Origin: Pyronema omphalodes | Lineage: Eukaryota; Ascomycota; Pezizomycetes; Pezizales; Pyronemataceae | Length of the DNA stretch: 64,000 nucleotides | Reading direction: 5' to 3' | Assembly: GCA_024516155.1 (NCBI GenBank) | Contig: JAJJXM010000064.1 | Span: forward strand, 124,001 to 188,000 | Part shown: positions 47,206 through 60,400 of the stretch, in pieces | How positions within the stretch are numbered: position 1 is the stretch's first letter | Layout: each line of letters opens with the position of its first letter | Translations under genes and position numbers: made by a program | The notes under the pieces: model-generated | The model's input: the letters and a program-made list of their open reading frames with translations, nothing else | Database searches by the model: none | Told to the model about the DNA's origin: nothing

Positions 47206-48849
47206 GGTGAAGAATGTGGATGGATCGTGTTTGGAATACAGGAACCGTGAGAAACAGCTACGACGCGAAAGTTACCTCTCGCAGAGCCGCATCATGTGAG
47301 GAACGTCTGACACGTACACGGCTCGACGTAGCAAGTGTCACGGTTGGATAAAACAGGCACGGCAGCAACGCGTAGGAAAATTCGGGAAGGCTAACCGGTC
47401 GACCCTTGCAGACCTACGTGAAAACAACACCGAGCACACGACCTGCCGAAAAGAAGAGCCATCGCGTTTATCCTTCCGCTCCGGACCGGATAGGAGAAAA
47501 GATGAGTCTGCCTCATGATGAGTCTCGTGCTTCAGATATCACGGAACGCCCGAGAAAATGCTTGATAATGAAGCGAATATATCCTCTTTTGGCAGAAGGA
47601 GCGGGGAGCTTGACTGTTGGAGTTGAGCACTTAAGCTGCCGGGAGTATTTCGGAAGTCGAATACAGAATATGCATTGGAAAATAGGTATTCATCATACCT
47701 GGGGGTCTCCGGGCGTCTTAAGATCTTCGTTTCTGAATCATGAGAAAAACTTTACCCCGCATCACCACCAATAGTGCTGACATATGCCTCCGTTACTTCC
47801 GTCAAGCTTTGGTTCGATATAAATGGTTGAGGAAGCGTGGCTGGGGGGTTGCCGCGCAAAACAACCCCTTCAACGCCAACCTTTTCACCACCTTCCAACA
47901 AAGTAACGGGTTAATTTCAGGACCCGAGAATGATAGAATGGTACTCAGCGAGCAAATCCTGGAGCCCAAATCGCAGGCGGGCAGCATGAATGACAGACGA
48001 TAGCAAGCGTGATGGCATCGTGCGGCATGGCGGCTCGAGCGACCGAAAAAGTTTATATACATAGACGCGAAAGCTGCCCCTCATTCTCCACCTCCATCCT
48101 GTTACCCTTCTGTTTCAGCGTTTCTGTGTACTCTTCGTTTGGTTCTGTTGCGAGAAACATCCCATCTAATCGTCCAATATACCTTCCTCCACCTCCATCA
48201 CTCGACGGCAGCAGACAGAAACCTCTGCAGTCAACCGCTCTCGTTTGTATACCCTGTATAATACGGGCTGCCCTATTGACAGCATTGAATTTGCTCACGG
48301 CGGCGTTTAACGGAGACGAGAGGCGTCTGAAACGGCAAAAAATATTTTCTTGCGCTGTTGGGTACCTACGTTCGTTTGGCTCTGCCAGAATACACAAAAC
48401 GCTACGAGTCGGCCGGAGTTAACTACCCCGACTATCTACTCACGGTTTTCCGCATATCAGCACGGGATTTACAACAGAAACACTGAAGTGTAACGAGGCA
48501 CCGGCTTGAAATAAACTATTCCGGATAGTACAATAAAACCCCGGGTTCCAAACAAAGCATCCCATTAGGGAAGATCGCAAGGAAATATTGGAGAAGTTTC
48601 TACACGTGTAGCATCCCCTTAAAAACTTTCCCGAAACACCTGACCAACTCCCGTCTATTCTGGCCAAACTCCAGTCAATCGTTGAGACCGAATTCTATTG
48701 AGCCCTCTTCCGCTACCACATCACCTTCTCGACCGGTCTCCCCGCCATCAACATCTCAAGAAAACCTGACTATCGATAGCCCTTTATTCAAATTAGATTC
48801 ACAAACTGTGCCGGAAAAGTCAATTTACCCCACCAACTGCACTTTCATA
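47206..48849. other. divergent intergenic region (prp19 / GH16)
   Basis: 1.6 kb with both promoters. The GH16 reading frame is open upstream to about 48682 but without ATG, and lacks the signal peptide seen from 48850, so it is taken as leader. Other ORFs are short. No RNA gene was recognised. Confidence 0.5.
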
Positions 48850-50157
48850 ATGATTGCTCCTACAGCTTGGGGTATTTTTGCCGGGGTGATTTCTCTCCAA
48901 GCGCTTCAGGTTTTAGGTATGTACTATCCTGCAGTAGCTTTTTGTTAAAAATCATGAGTTTTTGTTTATCTAACAGCTTTATGCAGCAAACTGTGAGTGT
49001 GGATACACTGTGAACACAAATGGAACAGAGTCTGCGCTTTACACCGAAGTTCTGGAAACCGATTTTTCTTTGACGAAAGACGTCTCTCTGGATACCGACT
49101 GGGTTGTTCAGGAGTGGAAGGTTGAATCAGGACCATCCCACGGACCCTATGGACGCGAAACAAAGAGAGCGAACGTCATAGCCAACCCTTCAGGCAACGA
49201 CCAGACGAAGCCACAGATTGGACAAAATGGCAGCCCCGCTGGTATTGAATTGTTTGTGCGGAAACTTCAAGGCAATTCTCAATATGTTGGCGTAGCGGAG
49301 ATTGATTCTGCTCGTACAGACATGTTCTACGGGTCTTTCAGGGCTGGAATCAATGTACCAAAGACTAAGGGAACCTGTGCTGCATTCTTCTGGTATTTTG
49401 TGCTACTCTCAAAATTTGATTACACGCGCTTACAACATACCAGGTACTTCAATGATACACAAGAAATCGATATGGAGATCCTCACGGCACAAATAAACGA
49501 CACTAGCCGCCCTATTCATCTTGTCTTGCACTCCCCGCTCAGTCAACAATACGGCGGCGATGCGAGTCAGACACCATACTACCAAATCAAGAACCTTGAT
49601 TTTGAGCCTTCGAACGATATGCATGAGTATCGGTTTGGTGCGTCAACGTTTCACGAATGCTTGGTATAACATGCTGATTTCGGATAGATTGGTCGCCTGG
49701 TCGTGTCGATTTTTATGCGGATGGAAAATTCATTCAATCCATGCAAGACGACATTTACGTTCCCAGCGCTCCTGGCAAGATCATCATGTCTCACTGGTCT
49801 AACGGCAACTCTAAATGGTCTGGTGGACCTCCCGACCAGGACGCAGCCATGACTGTTTCCTACGTCAAGGCCTACTTCAACTCATCCAATCCTACGAGGA
49901 AGTTGGACTATAAGCGAAGATGTAAGGATAGAACGGCACCAAACATGGTCTGTAAGATCCCAGATCAGCAAGGACCACCGAATATTGGATCCGTGCCGTT
50001 CTTTTATAAGGATACAACTGGGGATATGACCCCGAATCAAACCATTTACGCTCGCACAGCAGCGAAAAAGAAGAATGGAGCAGCTTTGGTTACTGCGGGA
50101 TGGACTGCCATTGTTGTCCCGGTCGCTGCTGCGCTCTTTTTTATGGGAGGATTCTAG
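48850..50157 (+). CDS. Glycoside hydrolase family 16, secreted and C-terminally anchored
   Basis: Cell-wall or extracellular beta-glucan-active enzyme (endo-beta-1,3(4)-glucanase or transglycosylase type). Four exons, 48850-48916, 48987-49392, 49444-49637 and 49688-50157, are joined by introns of 70, 51 and 50 nt to give 378 residues. Residues 1-23 form a signal peptide (IAPTAWGIFAGVISLQALQVLA). The family 16 catalytic core E-x-D-x-E is present as EIDME (Glu165, Asp167, Glu169), assembled just after the second intron, which restores FFWYFNDTQ. WSPGRVDFYADGKFI, KIIMSHWSNG and VSYVKAYFN are the usual later strands. The C-terminus after residue ~345 is a hydrophobic segment (AALVTAGWTAIVVPVAAALFFMGGF) preceded by a basic KKKNG, consistent with a GPI-attachment signal or a membrane anchor. 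Several N-glycosylation sequons are present (for example NGT, NDT). Substrate is not predictable from sequence alone. Confidence 0.92.
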
Positions 50158-51008
50158 GGGGCCGTGAGGTTTTCTCTTCTTTTATTTTCGGTTCTTTGCT
50201 CTACGAAGACACGATTGATGGTAAGGGCGGCGTTAATGGCATGCAATAGTTTCGATTTCTTTTTCCATTTCTTTTTCGACTTCTGAATTGTTTCGATATG
50301 CACAATACTTTTTTTGCATGTTGCGGTGATAATGTATATGGTTTTCTCTTGATGGTACATAGGCTTTTTCTGCGGGTGGCTAGCGTCTTTCATCGTAATG
50401 TTTTGGGCGTTCGAGAATACTGAGGCGGATAATGTTGCTATGACGAGGTGTTTTCAGTGCGAGGGGGCAAGCGTATCTACACGAGGATATATCACCTATG
50501 AATAATGACTATTTCGTTGAGAATTTAGATTTTGCTCTGACATTTTGCTACCGCTTTTCTTTGTATCTAGTCTTTAATCTTAAAACTGTAGCTTGTAGTC
50601 ATGATCCCTCGGACGCTGATGATCATTAGGAATCACTCGTATTGCATTACCCCGTTATCATTATTTTTCCACCGTCGATTACAGTTATTTCGATGACGAC
50701 CCAGGTCTATTTTTTTTTTGTTTTTAACTCAATCGCAATCGCAGCCACCATGATTCATCTCGTCCGACATCCCCGCCTTTACCGTCGTTACTCGCAGACA
50801 ACCGAAGCGCCAACCGCATCCAGCCACCACTTCGCGTACGTCTCTTGGCAACGATTATCCCCCAGGTCTAGAGTAGCCAACGTAGCGACTTCCTAGCTGT
50901 TAGGCTATCTTGCTATCCGCCACATCTCATATCACGACAGCCATCCCACCATCTTCCTCGACCGTCCATCACCCACGAAAAATCACCCAACACAGCAACA
51001 AACACACA
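50158..51008. other. intergenic region (GH16 / irc22-like)
   Basis: 850 nt: 3' UTR of the GH16 gene, then a C/A-rich leader (about 50920-51008) directly before the next ATG. Nothing else was recognised. Confidence 0.5.
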
Positions 51009-51813
51009 ATGAAATTCACCGCACCTATTCTATCGGCTCTCTCCCTTATGGGATCCGTCGCCGCACTTAACCTTGACCATACTATCACCGCGCCTGATGC
51101 TGCAACTTGCACCAATGGAATCCCCTCCAGAATCTCGATCAAGATCACGAATAATGAGCCGAACACGGTTACTTTGCAGAGTCTTAGCGCTGCGTTGGTG
51201 AAGGAGGATGGTGTTGTGCTTAAGAACTTTACGGATATGAAGATTGGGAAAGCGGTGAAGAAGGGAAAGAACGTAAGTCACAAGTTAACATTTCGAGGTT
51301 GGCTATCGATAGCGATTGGGGGGGGGGGTGTCTTATTTTAGTCGCAGCAGCAGCAGCGGGGAATTGGAATTGCGATTGCGATTCGAGAAGGAATCAATTG
51401 ATAGATGGTTATGAATAGCTAGCTAACAAAACCCCACAACAGATCGAAAGACATTTCGTATTCACGACCCACCTCGATCCGCAATTCGCTACCTTAGAAC
51501 TCTACGCCGCTGTCCAAGACTCCAATAAAGTCCAGACTGTCATCCCCGCGTATAAAGGACAAGTTCAAATCGTTGAGCCCGAGGCCGGAATTTTCGATCC
51601 TCAGATGTATGTGTTGTCTTCCTTGACTCTTTGACGGGAACATACCCCGGGGAAATAGCGTAGTGGCAACGAATAATGGCAATGGCAATGGCTAATAATA
51701 ATCATTATAGGTGGTTCCTTTACATCCTCCTCTTGACTGGGTTCTCGACTGCGGGTTGGTATGCTTACAACACTTGGTTCCTGACGGTTACCCCCAAGAG
51801 ACGTAGGGATTAG
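51009..51813 (+). CDS. irc22: Irc22/TRAP-alpha-like ER membrane protein
   Basis: Type I ER membrane protein related to the alpha subunit of the translocon-associated complex and to fungal Irc22. Its role is probably in or near protein translocation, and the yeast function is undefined. Exons 51009-51272, 51443-51606 and 51711-51813 are joined by introns of 170 and 104 nt to give 176 residues. Features in order: signal peptide (1-19, KFTAPILSALSLMGSVAA), a lumenal beta-rich domain with the family-like phrase ITNNEPNTVTLQSLSAALV, IERHFVFTTHLDPQFATLELYAAVQ, then one transmembrane helix (about 144-163, WFLYILLLTGFSTAGWYAYN) and a short basic cytosolic tail (TPKRRRD). It is shorter than many Irc22 proteins (about 200 or more residues). 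The first intron contains a run of G (about 51319-51328). The start is the first ATG after a C/A-rich leader. An NFT sequon lies in the lumenal domain. Confidence 0.75.
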
Positions 51814-52676
51814 TTTATCGACGGTTGGTACCCTTTTTCCCTGCTGCTCTCAAGCCAGACTACCATGGTGTCGATAATATGTGGATTTCTAGGCAATATT
51901 TGCCGATGGGACACGGGGAGTAAGCTTGCGATGTAGTGATGCAGCAATGGGGAAAGGGGGGAAGAAGTGTTTAATGAATACTGTAATGATTTTACTTAAT
52001 ACTCTGGGAGCCTGAGGTGCCTGGGATAGTTGGAGCTTGGAGTACTATATTATGGTGGAAGGTCTTAATGAATGATAGACGTAAAAAAACATTTATGCTA
52101 TGTATTGTAATGATGAATCAAAATCAAAACTGGGATTTGGGGATTAGGATTATAAAGCATGTATTAAACAAACTGGGTATGTACTAGATACTGCGATGGT
52201 GGAAAATAGCCTTCTCAAAAAATGCCAGAGGATAAACTATAGGCAAACACAGAACCATAAACTCCAGTTCCAAAATCATCAAGCAACAATTCCTCTCTCC
52301 TCCCCCCATTCTCATCCTCAAACCCAATAACAAAACGGCGCTATGTCGAGAGATAATTTTTTTTTCTTTCTTTTTTTGAAAAACATCCTCCAAAGATCAA
52401 GGATACCACCTTTCCGGTCTCTATGGTTTCCGTAGTTCTTCGATAAGGAAAAACAAAATTGCGGGGGCGGGGCCGCGGCCTGCGGGAATAGGCTTACGGG
52501 CCACGGTTTCTATGTACATAGAATGTCAGGATTTTTTTTTTAGCGAAGTGTAGTTTAGTGAGATGGGGGTTGGTTTATGGAAAGCACGGTTGAGCAAGTA
52601 AACAAGCAAGCAAGTTTTCTGGGGGGTAAGAGAGAGGGAAAGATGTATGTATGAGGGGAAGAGGCAGGGCGGAGTT

Positions 52677-52691
52677 GGGGGGGGGGGGGGG
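52677..52691. repeat. poly(dG) tract of 15 nt
   Basis: Uninterrupted G run in the spacer downstream of the irc22-like gene. Confidence 0.9.
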
Positions 52692-53155
52692 AGGAAGGAG
52701 GGTTGTTGTGATGTTGAGGATATGGTGCTGTATTGAACAATTAGTATCACCTAGCATCATATCACAACATAAGACGATACTCCTACTAATCACATATACA
52801 GTGAACACGAAATTATAGAACTCTTATAATCAGTATTTCCTGCACTATACATACAGTGTATTACGGTGTATTACAGACCCTGGCGAATTATCCGGACTGT
52901 ATTAGACCGAGTTCCAATACACCTTCCACAGCCTTTAAATCTTTGCTAAATATCCCGGGGGCCTTGAAAAATGAATGAGGAGGGAATTTATAGTATTTGT
53001 AGGAAGGTGCTTTGTTTTATGTCATGGGTACCGATTACATCTGGAAAAAGAAACCCCGAAAGTAGTTAGAGGACTGAGGTATTTTGATATATACAGTTTC
53101 AAGAATATTTCAAAAACCTTTCATAAATCTTTCATCAACGAAAGAAACAATATTC

Positions 53156-53233
53156 AAAAAAAAAAAAAAAAAAAAAAAAACAACCATATCCCATCATTCC
53201 TAGTTACTTTCAAAAAAAAAAAAAAAAAAAAAA
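53156..53233. repeat. two long poly(A) tracts beside the tRNA gene
   Basis: A runs of 25 nt (53156-53180) and 22 nt (53212-53233), separated by 31 nt, lie 47 nt beyond the 3' end of the tRNA gene. They could be tails of retroposed sequences inserted near a Pol III gene or simple homopolymer expansions. Confidence 0.85.
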
Positions 53234-53267
53234 CAAGTTCGCCTCGCGTCGCATAGCAAAAATAAAG

Positions 53268-53273
53268 AAAAAA
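53268..53273 (-). terminator. Pol III T-tract terminator
   Basis: Six consecutive T on the minus strand, six nt beyond the tRNA 3' end, with a second T5 run further on. This is a typical RNA polymerase III stop signal for the tRNA-Tyr gene. Confidence 0.7.
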
Positions 53274-53279
53274 GAAAGT

Positions 53280-53362
53280 CCCTCCGACCGGAGTCGAACC
53301 GGTGACCAACGGATGGCAGCAAATATTACAGTCCGGTGTGATACCAACTACACCACAGAGGG
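53280..53362 (-). tRNA. tRNA-Tyr(GUA), intron-containing
   Basis: An 83-nt gene folding into a cloverleaf. The acceptor stem CCCTCTG pairs with CGGAGGG (one G-U pair). The D arm and A-box are GGTGTAGTTGGTATCACACC. The anticodon loop is CTGTAA with GUA anticodon, and the T arm is ACCGG-TTCGACT-CCGGT, containing the B-box GGTTCGACTCC. The anticodon arm closes only if about 11 nt (TATTTGCTGCC) after position 37 are removed, the canonical place for a tRNA intron and usual for eukaryotic tRNA-Tyr. One pair of the anticodon stem (C/T) is mismatched. CCA is not encoded, as expected in a eukaryote. Confidence 0.9.
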
Positions 53363-54483
53363 TGTGGACATAAACCACTGTCCACAGAGCCATTGTATCC
53401 TTTTTTACAAGTAATTGGGATTACTAGCCTCATACTGCCGTATAGTGTTTTGGGCACTGTGAACTAAGAACTGAGCATTATTCGTCTCAAATACAACAAC
53501 CACAAATTGCACCCCTACATACGCAGCACCCTAATCGCTAAAGTCCACGCTATCTCAAACCATCTATATACATATCCCATCCACCCTACAACAGCCCTAG
53601 CCAGACAAAATATCCCAACCCTCAACTATAGCATGATGAATATAGGGAGAGAACTTATATCTCTCTTCGGAAATCATAACACCTTTTTATTGCGTTGTTA
53701 CATAATGTATATCATTCGAATATTATTTCCATTCCCATTTCCAAGTTCTTCAGTGTGTATATTATAAAAACAAGATTTTTTATTCTTCGCTTTTATTATA
53801 TATCATCTTTATTTTATCACCCTATCATTAATATCTCAAGATCTTAAGATCTCAGGATTCTTATAGTATGTATGGCCAGTAAGTTGTAAGTACATACATA
53901 AGTATCGCAGTAAATATTTCAGTAGTAGTAGTAGTAGGTAAATCACAGTCAAAAAATCATCAACATAAGCAAACATCATCCAGTGTCAAATCACAATTCT
54001 AAATTATTCCTATTCCTATCTTATCCCATCCCATCTTATCCCATCCCGTCTTATCCCATCGCATCTTATCCCATCCAATCCCTTCCATTTCAAAAAGGAA
54101 AAAAAAAAACAGAAAACAACGCCTCTATGATACTTCTGGTATATATGACAAAACAAAAAGCAAAAGTAAAAAAGCAGAAGAAAGAAAAAGAAAAAAATTA
54201 AGCCCTTTTGTTCAAGACAAGCAGGTGAAAGGTGATAAGGGGGGAAAAGACAGGAAGAAGAAGGAAGAAGGAAGAAGGAAAACAGAAAGACAGGAAATAC
54301 AATACGCTGACTGTATGTAGTTACTATTTACTTTAACCCAACGCGACCAAACGCCTGGAAATGGAATACGGAAAAATCAAACTCGCACAAAACAGCAAAC
54401 AAAAAAACAAACAAGAAGGATATTACAGGTCACCCTCTTTATGGAGGAATCACCTCCTTTCCTCTCCATCACAACTACACCTC
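53363..54483. other. intergenic region (tRNA-Tyr / fmp27 3' end)
   Basis: 1.1 kb, AT-rich. It holds imperfect CCCATC/CTTATCCCATC words (54018-54080) and a GAAGAAG-rich block (54250-54290). The right part is the 3' UTR of fmp27. No gene was recognised. Confidence 0.5.
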
Positions 54484-57400
54484 CTACTCCTGTCTCCCCT
54501 GCTGTGCATTTCCACCGCCATAATTCAACCCGGAAAATCCCATTTTCGCCTGCAACAACAACTTTGTCTTCTTCCTCAAACTCTCCTGTTGCTCTGCCTT
54601 AATCTCCGTCGTCAACCCAAACTTTTCCTCTCCCTCAATCTGACCATCCCAAGCCGCCTCAGCTCTTGCCGCTCTCCCCTCTCTTTCAGGAGTACCAGGT
54701 CCATCTCTTCTCGTCATTGTAGACAGGTTAGTAAGATGTCTTGTTAAGCCCGAGAAGCCGGAGGTAGAAGAGGGCATTAGATCAGCTGGATTACTAGCTC
54801 TTCTTGGCGGTAACCTTTCTTCTTCTGGCGAGGAGAGTTCATCGACTCGAGTTCCGAATGTAGTTGTAGTATTTAGAGCCAATCCCGATCCGGATCCTGA
54901 TTCAGAGCCTGGGACGGCGGTGTTTGGTCGTTTTCCTCCTGTTTCTCCGCCGCTGGTTCCGGGTCTGTTACCGAGAGTTCCGAGCGCGGTGTTGTTGGCC
55001 ATCATTCTGAGAAGATGGGACTGCGCGGGCTTTTCGGGTCGGTGGTGCGTAAGCTTATTCTGGATAATGGCTCCGGTGTGCGATAGTAGGGCTTTCATAA
55101 TGTCCTTCTTAAGGCGCATGGCGAGATCGAGGTTGGACCAGGTTCGGTTACGGTATTCGAGAGAGGGCATCTTGAAGACCAATTCGTGGATGTCTTCGAT
55201 GTTTTTGTCGCCACGACCCTGTGGTGGATTGTTAGTTGGGAACTTTTCCTTGGATTATGGGAGGAGGGAATATACCTTGTAAGACAAACATAAAACGACC
55301 GACGGGATCTTGATATATGCCAATGTCATGTAACTAGAAGCTCTAGAAATCATCTGAGACAATTCATCCGACGGCGGCTCAACAGTAGTAGAGTTCATAG
55401 TGTTCGTCCTTGAAAACAACTTCATCTTTGACGCCTTCTCAGGGGTGAGTAAACTAGGAGCAGGACCCGCATTTGGTCCTTCAGTGGATCTTCTTGTCAG
55501 ATGAGAGAAGGTTTCAGCGGGCAGAAGTTTAGGAGTTCCCATCCGAGAGGATTTGAAAGTCATGAACGAAGCGGCAGAAGAAGTCTTAGGACGCTGTAAC
55601 TCAGACGAAGAAGAAGAAGGTCTCTGTGGCTCTGGGGTGACAACAATCGGCGTGGTCCTCATCCTGTTTGTCAAGTCGACAGAATCACTCTTGGTAGAGG
55701 AAGAGTCATCGATAATAACCTCTCCAAAGACAGGACCCTCAACTTCAGCTTCACTATCAGAATCTCCATCGTCCGGCATAGCAGCCTTGATAGCATGAGC
55801 CAAGAAGGGGGAAATTCCATCTCCTGTTCCGTCTTTACCGACTTCAGGGAAGATATATTCAAAGATTTTGTCACCGATTTCTCTCTCAAGCTGGATCTTA
55901 AGAGGAACAAGGTTAACCTCAAAGTGGTCCATAACGGGAATACCAGCAATAGCTTCCAACATATTCCAGTAGACCCTTAGAACCTTAGTATGAGCACCAA
56001 TAGTATCCGGAATCGAAGGATCCATGAAAGGTCCAATCATCTCAGGATAAACCGCATTTGAAGTCAAATTCCATCCCTGTACCATCTCTACCTCAAAGGT
56101 ATTCAAGTTCGAGCCATCAGTATTATCAACACGTTCGTAAGCCGCTTTCTTGAGTCGAATATCAATCATAGGCTCCATCTTCTCCTTAAGCATGTGCCAG
56201 ATAATCTCAGATGCAGTGATGTACCAGCGTAATACACCGGATGCGTTGGCGTTTCGGTCTTCGTATTTCCTCTGGGCGGTGGTGATAGCCTTCATCATGA
56301 AGAAGAGCTCTTCTTCGCAGTTGGCCAAGTCGCGTTCGACAGCGAGTTTTCCTTCCCATCCTTCGAGATCCAATTCCTGGGCGTTGAGCATAAAGTAGGA
56401 CTTAATTTCGGTAAGTTGGTGAATACGAGACTGGAGACATTCGACCATTTCAGGAGCTCCGGTCAAGTCACTGAAATCAGAAGCAAGCATAATCTTCTCC
56501 AACTTTTCCGATCTAACCTTCTCGGCAGGTTCCGAGTAAAGTAGTAGGTCCATGACGATGATGTACAAAGCAAAGTACTGGCTGGAGTCACAAGTAGCTT
56601 CCACACGAGGGAAATCAACCCAGACATGATCCACTCTTCTCTCCGCTTCCGAGGGTCCGGCTCTAGTTTCATTCTGCTCAGCCTCAAGCCCACTCACTTG
56701 ATCGCTGTATTTCAAACGAAGCGAGTTGTGCTTATCGTAACGCAACGTCGTAGAAGTACGTTCGACCACTCTTGAGAAGCCCACAGGGGTAGATCTGAAA
56801 TCAAACATGCTCTCCAACGGAACCCAAGGGGGCCAAGAAGAGCCAACCGGAGCACCGTATCTATTTTCGGAATGCAAAGACATAGAATGAGGAGCGAAAT
56901 CCTGATGATGAGAGACGAAGAACTGCGTGTTGTCGAGGTTCAAGGCAAAGCGGCGTTGTACAAGTCCGGAAACATCATCTCCAATACGGTCTCGGTCCAT
57001 GATCGATACTATCTTCAACTGCATACCCTGGGCGGCAACCAATACGGCGGAAGTCTTATTCTTGTCGGACTGCAGTTGGATCTGTGGCGCAATGAGACGG
57101 ACGTGGTAACTATTTTCCGCAACATATTCATCGGCGACATCACCCTTGAGATCATTCCTAGCAAGCTTCGTAGCAACCTCATCAAGGTTGGGAGTGTACA
57201 TCGATCTTTCGTTGGCATTAACAACTTTAACATCGTCGTTGAGAAGCTGTTCGATTCTGCTTTGCAAAGTAGCGCTATCATTCGGTTCATCGGTGTTAAA
57301 AGGTCCAGAAGAAGAGTACTCCGCGCGCCCAGAACTTTGGGGCCGGCCATTAAGTTTCTGTTCCTCAATAATGTCCAGAATAAACTTAACAGCTCTGCGG

Positions 57401-60400
57401 GACATGTAGTAGACGAAACCCTGCCTTTGTCCAACTTGGTGAATGTACTTGAGAATGATGTTTCTAAGCGGGTTACTCCATTTAGCCTGTAGGTTGTGGA
57501 CGATAAATCGGTTGTCAAAGTCGCTGGCATAATCGGCAGGTGGGGAAGCATCAGAGGCACTCGGCTCAGATTCAGGTTCAGAGTCAGACTCCTCATTGAA
57601 GAGTTCCGTGTCATTGTCACGTTCTCCGTCGTCAAGCTTTCTAGAAATCCGACGTAACATATTCTGCAGGAACTGACGCATGTTGAAGAGAGTAGAAGAG
57701 CGTTGAATAAGCATCTCAGACTCCGCCCTAAGCTTGGTGTCCTCAGGGTTCGCCTTGGTACGCTGAGCCAACTCATCAATAGCCTCCTTATTCTTACTCA
57801 TCTGTTCATTAACCCGCTCAAGACGTGCCTGAACAAGCGCACACTGGATCTCCCTAGGATCGTTGTTGAGCGACATGATACAGTCATGAGATTCCTCATA
57901 ACCAAACGGCGAGATACGGTTAGAGTCGGTATGATCCGTCTGTCTAAAGTATGTAAAGCGGGGGGTAAAAGCCAAGGGCATAATGCTGGTCTTTGGCGTC
58001 TTATTCTTCTGAGTCCAGTCAAGTTCGATAAAGTCATCCATATCAACCCAAGAGTAATCGCCATCGGTAATTGAAAACTGGGAAATATCACCGGTGTATC
58101 TGATAGCATCCGAAATGAAGTGCATTCCATCATCCTCGATGATATCATTCAAAGTATCACCAGGAGAAACTGCGTGCACAGCTCTGATATCGGCGGAATG
58201 GAAGTCCATCTCGGCTTGGTTAATTTTCATGGTGGTACTGCCGGGAATAACCATAGACTCTTCTTTACGCATGTGAATATCCAACATAAGAGCGTCGAGC
58301 TTGGTTTTGAGACCAGTCGCCACAACAATGCTGTTGCCTTCGTCGTCCTTGTCGTGGTACTTGTAGATGTGACTGATGAACAAAGGTGCCAAAGCAAGCT
58401 TGTACTTGATGGTAGCCAAATGACGTCCGAATTTCTTGGTAGACTTCTCAGGACCAGGCCAGAGGTCTCCCTGGCGGACAGGAAGAGACATGACACCAGA
58501 GAATAGGGCGATCCAGTTAAAGAAGTGGGTGAAGAAACCAGGGGTGAGATGAATCGTGTTGTAACTAGTCGGGGGAGATCCTGGTGAGGACATGTCCTTC
58601 TCGATAGGCGAAACAATGGAAAGCGACAAGTGAAGATGATGAGATCTAAAGCCTCTGAAAGAATCGTAGACCTAGAGAATGTGTTAGTAAGTTGAGAGAG
58701 ATGAAGGAACTGTAGACTATTATTACCTCTCCTGGCTCTGTCTTGACATACTCCGGACTCTTGAGCGAGACCTCATAATGAGGTTTAAACTCGAACGATC
58801 TCTGTCTCTGTTTCCAGTCCGCCTCAAACGAGATCTCCTGCTCAAACATAAGACCAATAAGCCATCTAACTCTTCCAGACAGCTTCATAATAATCTTCTT
58901 AAACTGAGTAACATTATCATAGCTGTTTGCACTATTGATGCTCTTAGTATCCGGGATAGCACCAAGTTCCAGGTCGTCGGTAACACAATTACTAAAGTCG
59001 GGAACAGCAAGGACAAACTCATCAGAGTCAACCTTGAGGAACTTAAGCGGATCATCAGGTTCTCTTCCAAGTTCCCATCTGCAGTCACCTCTCCAGCACA
59101 TAACCAAACCAGCACCATCACCAGTGAGTTTATACGGATCTCTAGAACCCTTCAAAGCAAGATGAATATCACCATCACCCTCCCAAGCCAGCGTAACCTG
59201 CGAGTGTAGGATAAGACGGATCTTATCCCAGAAACCAGTGCGTTCACTAGGGTCGACATGAGGTTTTGAGAAAGTTTCGAAAACCATCATCATATCCTGA
59301 ATGGCGGGTTGGTAGGCAATACACCAACAGATACGAGTAGCGTAGGAGGTATTGATGTCGACCTTGATATCGGAGTATGATTTGACAGCGGAAACGGTAC
59401 GGGTTACGTCGATGGTAAAACCGGGGATTTCTACATCGTCGATAGTTTCAGGTGGGATAATACCAACTTGTACTGTACGTGTAGCCTCTTTGCCCCAGTA
59501 TTCTTCACCGATGACAAAGTCCGCATTCAGTAACCAGGAGTGTCCACGCTGTCCAGGCCTCATGGGAGGGATATGAACAAACGGCAGAGGGTAGTCTCTG
59601 AGGGTAACTTTTGCTTCACCAAAAGCCAACTTGATACCAAGCGGAACCAAAAGAGAGAACAGTGTATCTTCGGGAAGACCTTTACCGACACGGTGCATGA
59701 ACTTCGGCAGCTCTGAAAGCGGGAACGAAGGTTTACCAATCCCAATAGAGACATCATTAAAGTAAGCAGCCATAAGAGCAGGACGCATAGGAAGACCCAG
59801 AATATTCTCGTTCTCAGAAGTATCAGTCGGCATATCATCATGACCCCAGAACGCCTCTCTAGCCTCCGCAATCTTAGACCGAGACTGCTCTTTAACCCAT
59901 CTGATACGCTTGATCCATGCCGTAGAGTTGTGCTCCTGGAGCTTAGCCCAAGCGTCGTCGATTGACACGGAAGCGTTTTCGGACATTTCTGCAGCCTCTT
60001 CGGGGGCGTAACGCATACTCTTTCTGCGGTCGATGGGGTTGGTGGAGACGGAACGAGGCTTGTTGGGTGCAGGGCGGAGTCCTTCGGAGGTTTTACTACG
60101 GCCTCGTCCACCACCAGGTCCATTCTCCCAGGACTTTCTCTTGTTACGTTCTTGCATTTTCTGAACCTTGGCCTGGAAAGCAGCCTCACGAGCGAGACGC
60201 TTCTTAACCTCAGACAAACCAACACGGTAAATCATTCCAAGCTGAGTCTCGAAAGGATCATCTTCCAACTCTAACAACAGTGCCTTAGTCTTGACCGAAA
60301 TCTTGGGGATCTGCTTAGGTCCTTCGGGGCCCTTCTCAGCAAGATATTCATTGGAACCAGTCTTGAATCTGTGATGAAGTTGTTGGCAAGCTTTCGCAGA

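Larger units (their letters stand above)
51814..53279. other. intergenic region (irc22-like / tRNA-Tyr)
   Basis: 1.5 kb, no gene recognised. It contains a run of 15 G (52677-52691) and two long A tracts (53156-53180 and 53212-53233). A T-rich block lies at 52360-52376. Confidence 0.5.

Noticed and set aside
48682..48849. Upstream in-frame extension of the GH16 gene
   Set aside because: It has no ATG and would bury the clear signal peptide that begins at 48850.
57015..57779. 254-codon ORF inside fmp27 in another frame
   Set aside because: Shadow of the long fmp27 coding exon, whose own frame carries the conserved domains.
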